Source: an uncultured bacterium
Lineage (GTDB): Bacteria; Acidobacteriota; UBA890
Assembly: GCA_937922775.1 (NCBI GenBank)
Contig: CALAKE010000141.1
Span: 1-10,846 of the forward strand
DNA: 10,846 nucleotides
Direction: 5' to 3'
Shown here: piece after piece, positions 6,574-10,846 of the stretch
How the letters are laid out: every line of letters begins with the position of its first letter
Position numbering within the stretch: the stretch's first letter is position 1
Notes under the pieces: model-generated
What the model was told of the DNA's origin: nothing
Database searches by the model: none
What the model saw: the letters and a program-made list of their open reading frames with translations, nothing else
Made by a program: the position numbers and the translations under genes

Positions 6574-6578
6574 CAAGA

Positions 6579-7136
6579 ATGCCGATGCACCGTGTGCCCT
6601 GGTATCTAGGGATCCTGACCGTCACTCTTCTCTTCGCCACCCTCGCATTCACCGCCGGCGGCGTCCAAGAATCTCGCTCCTACGTCGTGAATCTGCGGAC
6701 CCCTCATCCGATCGAAGGTGAAGTGGGGGTCGTTGGACCCATCACGCACAGCAAGGTCGTGCGTATGAACAGTGTCGTAGTGGCGCCCGTGGGCCGCCAG
6801 GCCACCAGTCTGTGGGCAGAGGCAGGCAGGCTCGATACCGATGGCTTTACCTCGGTTACTCTCAGCTTGCACGGGCTGTCAGGGGGCACGGATCGACGTG
6901 CCGGGGTCGTCGGCGTCGTGCTGGTTCCCGACGAGGCCCGCGTCCTGAGATCCTTCCAGGAGAACGAGCTCCATCTGGCGCTCGAGGCCGCGGCGGATGT
7001 CGTCGCCGGAGATCTCAGGTATTTCAGCGGCAGCAGCGAATCGCTGTCGCTGGGATTCCCGAAGTACAGGGTGTTCGTCTACAACACCACGCCACAGAGT
7101 GTCACCGTAGACATCTTCGCCTACCTGACGAACTGA
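6579..7136 (+). CDS. Exported beta-rich protein of unknown function (185 aa)
   Basis: The frame opens earlier at a GTG (6549), but the ATG at 6579 has GGAGGA five bases upstream and starts straight into a signal sequence (hydrophobic core residues 7-27, with cleavage plausible between about 27 and 33). The rest has no cysteine and alternates short hydrophobic strands with turns (SVVVAPVGRQ, GFTSVTLSLHGL, GVVGVVLVPDE, KYRVFVYNTT, SVTVDIFAYL), as in a beta-sandwich. I do not recognise the family. A conserved-looking SVTLSLHGLSGG and the closing NTTPQSVTVDIFAYL are the most searchable motifs. It lies 67 bases after the VOC gene on the same strand and could be co-transcribed, though it has its own strong ribosome site. 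Location is probably periplasmic or membrane-anchored. Confidence 0.78.
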   Translation: MPMHRVPWYLGILTVTLLFATLAFTAGGVQESRSYVVNLRTPHPIEGEVGVVGPITHSKVVRMNSVVVAPVGRQATSLWAEAGRLDTDGFTSVTLSLHGLSGGTDRRAGVVGVVLVPDEARVLRSFQENELHLALEAAADVVAGDLRYFSGSSESLSLGFPKYRVFVYNTTPQSVTVDIFAYLTN

Positions 7137-7140
7137 GCTC

Positions 7141-7189
7141 GACATCTTGACGCGTCGCGCCTACACGTTCCCGTCGTGGGCGCGATGTC
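7141..7189. terminator. Bulged long hairpin between convergent genes
   Basis: GACAT (7141-7145) pairs with ATGTC (7185-7189), CGCGCC (7156-7161) with GGCGCG (7179-7184), and CACG (7164-7167) with CGTG (7175-7178), with a 7-base loop and a large left bulge. It fills most of the 76 bases between the stop codons at 7136 and 7213. It lacks a T-run on either side, so it may be a Rho-assisted or structural 3' end. Confidence 0.38.
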
Positions 7190-7212
7190 CAGGCTGAGCG
7201 CCGGCGGGCGGG

Positions 7213-8139
7213 CTAGCGGTCCCCCTCTTCGGCCCGCGTAGGTCCGAACTCCGCGAGTGTGGTCAGGCTCGGCGCAACCATGACTCGCCCGACGGTCTGC
7301 TGAAACACTTCGAAGAACTCGGGGAGCTTCTCCTGCAGGTCGGCGGGAGTCCTGATCGTCCACTCGTCCTCGGCGGGGCCGTAGAGCTGCTGCAGGTCCC
7401 AGGCCGTCGTGATGAACCAGTAGGCAAACTCCTGCAGCAGAACCCGATTGCGCTCCTCGTCGCCGCCGATATCCGAGTACTGCTCAACCACGTAGTAGCC
7501 CTCGTCGATGGACTTCTGCATCGCCTGGTAGAGCGCCGAGGTTGTCGAGATTCCCCACTCGTCCGGATACGTGTAGTGGAGTCCCATGTCGGAGGCGAAA
7601 TGAAGAATATGCTCCACGACCTCCATGACCTGGCCGCGAGGGACGCCCTCCATGATGATGTCGCAAATACTGTTCTGCTCCGTGAGGCGGTCGAATGCGG
7701 CCTCATCGTCCTCGATGAAGCTCATGTCGTCACCCACAGGCACCGGGATCGTGGCTCGATATCGGTAGAGATTGCGGATCAGCTCTTGCTGCGACTCGAG
7801 GTCGAGGCTCTCATCCTGAGCGAGGATCTCCTGGATGGTCGTGGCAACTCGTTCCATAAACTGGTCAGACGCGTCGTCACGCGCGATCAGAGTGATCCCG
7901 TTGACCGTGAGCATCTTGGTGAACGGGGCGTACTCCTCGGTCGCAAGGACACCGGTATTTACGTAGAGATCCGCGGGAACCTCGCCGATCGGATCGATCA
8001 GAATGCAGCCCCCCAGGTGAGTCGGCGTCGGGGCTTCTGCGGGGGCAGCCTCTGTTTGGGCGGATTCAGAAGCAGTCTCGGCACCACCGCAAGCGGCCAC
8101 GAGAAGGAGTAGCGGGAGAATCACAGCAAGGGCTTTCAT
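7213..8139 (-). CDS. Lipoprotein of unknown function (308 aa)
   Basis: The start at 8139 is chosen over a longer frame (to 8430) because it gives a textbook lipoprotein signal (hydrophobic residues 3-16, lipobox VAAC with Cys17) and has GGAGGG four bases upstream; the longer form would overlap the divergent dehydratase gene. After Cys17 comes an Ala/Glu/Pro-rich linker (18-41), typical of surface-tethered proteins, then a mostly helical acidic domain. An HILHF segment (His177, His180) with His188 and nearby Asp/Glu could bind metal, but the arrangement matches no metalloprotease motif I know. DIGGDEERNRVLLQEFAYWF is a good search probe. Family and function are not recognised. The gene converges with the 6579 gene and diverges from the dehydratase. 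Confidence 0.84.
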   Translation of the reverse strand: MKALAVILPLLLLVAACGGAETASESAQTEAAPAEAPTPTHLGGCILIDPIGEVPADLYVNTGVLATEEYAPFTKMLTVNGITLIARDDASDQFMERVATTIQEILAQDESLDLESQQELIRNLYRYRATIPVPVGDDMSFIEDDEAAFDRLTEQNSICDIIMEGVPRGQVMEVVEHILHFASDMGLHYTYPDEWGISTTSALYQAMQKSIDEGYYVVEQYSDIGGDEERNRVLLQEFAYWFITTAWDLQQLYGPAEDEWTIRTPADLQEKLPEFFEVFQQTVGRVMVAPSLTTLAEFGPTRAEEGDR

Positions 8140-8143
8140 CACA

Positions 8144-8149
8144 CCCTCC
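8144..8149 (-). promoter_or_regulatory. Shine-Dalgarno deciding the start of the lipoprotein gene
   Basis: GGAGGG on the minus strand four bases before the ATG at 8139. Together with the lipobox it rejects the longer frame reaching 8430. Confidence 0.7.
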
Positions 8150-8221
8150 ACGGGGTTCGGGCCCACGCGCGTCGGGTGATGCCCCCGGAGGGGTCCGGGC
8201 TCGCCACGTGACCCTAATGGG

Positions 8222-8262
8222 CGATTCACCGGCGAATCGGTGCAACCACCGGCCATCGATGG
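8222..8262. repeat. Cluster of small palindromes in the divergent region
   Basis: Two overlapping inverted repeats, CGATTC/GAATCG (8222-8227, 8234-8239) and CACCG/CGGTG (8227-8231, 8238-8242), are followed by the perfect palindrome CCATCGATGG (8253-8262). They lie between divergent genes, where regulator binding sites would be expected. Short palindromes occur by chance in such GC-rich sequence. Confidence 0.3.
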
Positions 8263-8322
8263 ATAGTACGAAGCGTCACCAACGAGGTCAATCACGCGCG
8301 CGGGCGCTGGCATGCTACGTTC

Positions 8323-8340
8323 GAGGTTGAAAACAACCTC
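8323..8340 (+). promoter_or_regulatory. Perfect hairpin / operator directly before the dehydratase ribosome site
   Basis: GAGGTTG-AAAA-CAACCTC: a perfect 7-bp stem with an A4 loop, ending at 8340, immediately before the TGGGAG (8341-8346) that serves as ribosome site for the ATG at 8356. As DNA it is an 18-bp palindrome suitable for a dimeric repressor; as RNA it is a stem next to the ribosome site that could modulate initiation or stabilise the 5' end. Confidence 0.6.
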
Positions 8341-8355
8341 TGGGAGCATGAGCAG

Positions 8356-9330
8356 ATGCGCCACGACTACGAATCCATCAGCATCGAAGACGTCAAAGCG
8401 GCCCACCGGAGAATCTCTCCGTATATCCATCGGACCCCGATCATGACGAGCTCGACCCTGGATGCCGCCTGTGGCTGCCGGATCTCGTTCAAGTGCGAGA
8501 ACTTCCAGAGAAGCGGTGCCTTTAAGATTCGAGGCGCATTCAATGCGCTGTTGTCCCTTTCCGCTGAGGATCAGGCGCGGGGAATCGTGACGAGCTCGTC
8601 TGGCAATCAGGCTGCGGCGGTGTCGCTGGCGGCGCAGGTGCTCGGCGTCAGTGCTTACATCGCCATGCCGAAGATTGCCCTGAGGTCCAAGGTTGCCGCC
8701 GTAGAACGCTACGGCGGCAATATCGTGTGGGTTGAGTCAGAGGGTCAGGTGCCAACCTCCGAGGAGTACGATGCAACGGCTGAAGCCATCCAGGAGCGCA
8801 CCGGCGCCAACCTGGTGCACCCATATGATGATCCGAGGACGATCGCCGGACAGGCGACCTGCGCTCTCGAGTTGGTGGAAGACCGCCCAGGTCTGGACAT
8901 GGTTCTGGCGCCTGTAGGTGGCGGTGGGCTGCTGAGCGGCACTTGCCTGTCCGTGGCAGCTTTGGCTCCGGCGGCCCGGGTCATCGGTTGCGAGCCCGAG
9001 ATGGCAGACGATGCTCAGCTATCGTTGCGGCGGGGTGAAATCGTGCCGCAGACGGATCCGCGAACAATCGCCGACGGGCTGCGCACGTCGCTGGGCGAGC
9101 TGACCTTTCCGATCATCGCCCGCCACGCGGCCGATATCGTAACCGTCTCCGAGGAGGCCATACTGCTGGCCATGAGGCACGTTTGGGAGACGATGAAGAT
9201 CATCATCGAGCCGAGCGCGGCGGTGCCGGTGGCGGCCATGCTGGAGGGCCGGATCCCGGCGGATGCGGGAAAGGTCGGCGTCATCATCTCCGGCGGAAAT
9301 GTGGACCTCGGCTCACTCCCTGATTGGTGA
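8356..9330 (+). CDS. PLP-dependent serine/threonine dehydratase or serine racemase-like enzyme (324 aa)
   Basis: Fold type II PLP enzyme, complete in length and without a C-terminal ACT regulatory domain, so of the catabolic/racemase type. Visible motifs: the Schiff-base lysine Lys57 in SGAFKIRGAF; the substrate loop SSGNQ (81-85), where most relatives have His instead of Gln; the phosphate-binding glycine loop VGGGGLLSG (187-195); and the pyridine-nitrogen end motif ISGGNVD (311-317). Glu213, Ala217 and Asp219 in CEPEMADDAQ match the spacing of the Mg2+ site of serine racemase. It should convert L-threonine or serine to the 2-oxo acid plus ammonia, or interconvert serine enantiomers; threo-3-hydroxyaspartate ammonia-lyase is another option. 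Cytoplasmic. The start is supported by TGGGAG nine bases upstream. No isoleucine-biosynthesis genes adjoin it. Family is certain; substrate is not. Confidence 0.93.
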   Translation: MRHDYESISIEDVKAAHRRISPYIHRTPIMTSSTLDAACGCRISFKCENFQRSGAFKIRGAFNALLSLSAEDQARGIVTSSSGNQAAAVSLAAQVLGVSAYIAMPKIALRSKVAAVERYGGNIVWVESEGQVPTSEEYDATAEAIQERTGANLVHPYDDPRTIAGQATCALELVEDRPGLDMVLAPVGGGGLLSGTCLSVAALAPAARVIGCEPEMADDAQLSLRRGEIVPQTDPRTIADGLRTSLGELTFPIIARHAADIVTVSEEAILLAMRHVWETMKIIIEPSAAVPVAAMLEGRIPADAGKVGVIISGGNVDLGSLPDW

Positions 9331-9333
9331 GGT

Positions 9334-9367
9334 GGCGGCTGTTCAGCGCCAAGACGGGGCCGTGCCC
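9334..9367 (+). terminator. Two small hairpins downstream of the dehydratase gene
   Basis: A bulged hairpin (9334-9350, GGC.GCT with AGCGCC) and a 4-bp GGGC/GCCC hairpin (9357-9367) follow the stop codon at once. No T-run is present, so this is a weak terminator candidate. The rest of 9368-9477 shows no gene or clear signal. Confidence 0.25.
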
Positions 9368-9477
9368 GGACCGACGTGGGTGACATCGCCGGTTACGAGG
9401 TCAACGAGCTGAATGGCAGTAGGTCATGGGTAACGCTCTCCTGCACAGATGGGTCTGCTCCGGTCTCTGCATGACCC

Positions 9478-9506
9478 TTGCCTGAAGACGCCGGACATCA
9501 TAGCTT
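9478..9506 (+). promoter_or_regulatory. Weak candidate promoter for M24 paralogue 2
   Basis: TTGCCT (9478-9483), a 17-base spacer, then TAGCTT (9501-9506), 44 bases before the ATG at 9550. It matches four -35 and three -10 consensus positions. Confidence 0.25.
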
Positions 9507-9549
9507 GCCGTACATCCCGACGGACGACCACGGATAGCGAGAGCGCGCA

Positions 9550-10846
9550 ATGAAGAAGACGAGCTTCATGATTTTCCTGGTGGCCACGTGTCTGATCGCC
9601 GAGGGGGCGAGCCTGAACGCTACCGCGCTGGCGGGGCGATTGCAGCGACCGCTGCACTCGATCGACAGCGGCCAGACGCGATGGGAGATCTCGTGCATGA
9701 TCCGCAAGGACAAATTCGACTACGTGTTGCCAGGAGCCATGCGGCGCAACGACATCGACATGTGGATCGTCATCGATCGTGGCCGGGGCACTGAACCAAT
9801 GACGCGCGATTTCGGCGTCGATACGGTCAACGGACAGGGCTTTTTCGTGTTCTCTGATCGCGGTGGCGATCGAATCGCTAGATTCCAGCTCGGCGGAGAG
9901 ACCGATCTGGCCGAGGTCTGCGGTGCCTACGACAGGTTTGGCAGGGTATCGGAGCTGCGAGAGTTGGTGCGCGAACACGACCCCCAGCGGATCGCGCTCA
10001 ACTATCTGGAGGTCCCCAACAACCGTGAAGGGCTCCATGTTGCAGACGGACTGTCGCACACGGACTTTCTATTCCTTCAAGAGGTGCTCGGAGAACCGTA
10101 CGCGTCCCGCTTCGTCTCTGCGCAGAAGCTGATCGCCGATTTCCACGGTGAGAGAGTGGCGGGGGAGATCATCGAGTTCTCTAAGATCGGCGACATCACC
10201 AGCACGCTGCAGGAACGGGCGCTATCCAATGAGGTCATCACCCCAGGGGTGACGACGCTGCTCGACGTTTGTTGGTGGTTGGAGGAGCAGATGTTTGCGC
10301 TGGGTCTGGAGAGAGCCTGGTTTCCTACGGTCTACGTGCACCTGCCCGATGGCGATGAGGTCGCGAACAGCGACCGCGTCGTTCAGAGGGGAGACGTCGT
10401 CCAGATCGACTGGGGCGCGGGGCGCAATAATTTCCTCACCGACAGCAAGCGCTTCGCCTATGTCCTTAAGGAGGGCGAAACCGAGGTTCCGGAGGGGATC
10501 CAGAACGCCTTCGCTGAATCGGTGAAAGTTCGTGAGATCATCCGCAAGCACGTGAAATCGGGGAAGACCGGCCGCGAGCAGATCGATGCTCTCAAGCAGG
10601 TGATCCGCGACCTTGGCTACGTGTACACGGAGGAGGAGCGAGCCAGCGACGTCGAGGGCATCGAGGTGAATGTCGGCATGCACGCGGCAGGTAACATCGG
10701 CCACGACATGGCTGCGTCTCTGTTCGAGATCTTCCCCGTGCGGACCGAATACGAGGTCAGGCCGAACAGCATCATTGCTTTCGAGTTCATCGTCTTCACG
10801 CCGGCGCCTGAGTGGGGTGGCGCCAAAGTGCCCGTCAATGTCGAGG
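9550..10846 (+). CDS. Exported M24-family metallopeptidase, paralogue 2 (C-terminus beyond window)
   Basis: 432 codons are present and the frame runs off the right edge, probably lacking only the last few tens of residues by comparison with the 478-residue paralogue. A Sec-type signal occupies about residues 1-27. The N-terminal domain repeats the paralogue's landmarks: LPGAMRRNDIDMWIV, SDRGGDRI, VADGLSH, PYASRFVSAQKLIADF, QERALSNEVITPG. Metal ligands in the pita-bread domain: Asp287 and Asp298 (QIDWG...LTDSKR, normal 11 spacing), His378 (VGMHAAGN), Glu412 (AFEFIV) and Glu432, the last complete codon of the window. The His before the first Asp in paralogue 1 is absent here (VANSDRVVQRGD), so substrate handling may differ. 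The ribosome site is weak (GAGAG). It follows the dehydratase gene by 219 bases on the same strand and may have its own promoter. M24 family is certain; substrate is unknown. Confidence 0.91.
   Translation, partial: MKKTSFMIFLVATCLIAEGASLNATALAGRLQRPLHSIDSGQTRWEISCMIRKDKFDYVLPGAMRRNDIDMWIVIDRGRGTEPMTRDFGVDTVNGQGFFVFSDRGGDRIARFQLGGETDLAEVCGAYDRFGRVSELRELVREHDPQRIALNYLEVPNNREGLHVADGLSHTDFLFLQEVLGEPYASRFVSAQKLIADFHGERVAGEIIEFSKIGDITSTLQERALSNEVITPGVTTLLDVCWWLEEQMFALGLERAWFPTVYVHLPDGDEVANSDRVVQRGDVVQIDWGAGRNNFLTDSKRFAYVLKEGETEVPEGIQNAFAESVKVREIIRKHVKSGKTGREQIDALKQVIRDLGYVYTEEERASDVEGIEVNVGMHAAGNIGHDMAASLFEIFPVRTEYEVRPNSIIAFEFIVFTPAPEWGGAKVPVNVE

Noticed and set aside
6549..6578. GTG start for the exported protein
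   Set aside because: The ATG at 6579 has GGAGGA at ideal spacing and begins directly at the signal sequence.
8140..8430. Upstream extension of the lipoprotein gene to 8430
   Set aside because: It would overlap the start of the divergent dehydratase, place a lipoprotein signal in the middle of the protein and ignore a strong ribosome site before 8139.
9424..10059. 211-codon minus-strand frame (and 10222-10704 minus)
   Set aside because: It overlaps M24 paralogue 2 almost entirely and has no family motif or convincing ribosome site.
1..10846. CRISPR arrays, tRNA or rRNA genes, transposase genes, phage genes or toxin-antitoxin pairs
   Set aside because: Looked for on both strands; no spaced repeats, cloverleaf, transposase or small toxin-like gene pair was seen.

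Overview
The window is about 60% GC by eye. It comes from a Gram-negative bacterium: it has a TonB-dependent outer-membrane receptor, two probable lipoproteins and several proteins with Sec signal peptides. The mix of a receptor with an N-terminal carboxypeptidase-regulatory-like domain, an exported ThuA-like protein and exported M24 peptidase-family proteins resembles Acidobacteriota or Gemmatimonadota. That assignment is an impression from gene content, not a demonstrated placement.

Layout. On the minus strand, from 1970 to the left edge, lies a TonB-dependent receptor whose C-terminus is outside the window. Its leader (2042-2118, minus) is a clear TPP (thiamin pyrophosphate) riboswitch, so the receptor is very probably a thiamin or thiamin-precursor importer. 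Diverging from it is a ThuA-domain lipoprotein (2300-3313, +). It converges on an exported M24 metallopeptidase (3334-4770, -), which has a small secreted protein of unknown function upstream on the same strand (4850-5377). After a divergent intergenic region with a promoter-like signal and an imperfect palindrome come three plus-strand genes: a three-helix membrane protein (5549-5890), a VOC/methylmalonyl-CoA-epimerase-like protein (6035-6511) and an exported beta-rich protein of unknown function (6579-7136). These converge on an orphan lipoprotein (7213-8139, -). A second divergent region carries a perfect 7-bp-arm hairpin directly in front of a PLP-dependent serine/threonine dehydratase or serine racemase-like gene (8356-9330, +). 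The window ends inside a second exported M24 metallopeptidase (9550 to the right edge), a clear paralogue of the first.

How the parts work together. There is no single long operon; most genes stand alone or in pairs with their own Shine-Dalgarno sequences. The best-supported functional unit is riboswitch plus receptor: when TPP is plentiful, synthesis of the outer-membrane importer should be shut down. The leader has an unusual duplicated P1 strand and a candidate anti-Shine-Dalgarno sequence that suggest how this could occur without an intrinsic terminator. The two M24 proteins, the ThuA lipoprotein and the dehydratase would fit a lifestyle of scavenging peptides, amino acids and sugars, but that link is inference.

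I saw no rRNA, tRNA, CRISPR array, insertion sequence or phage gene. The long open frames opposite the receptor and the first M24 gene are high-GC antisense shadows.
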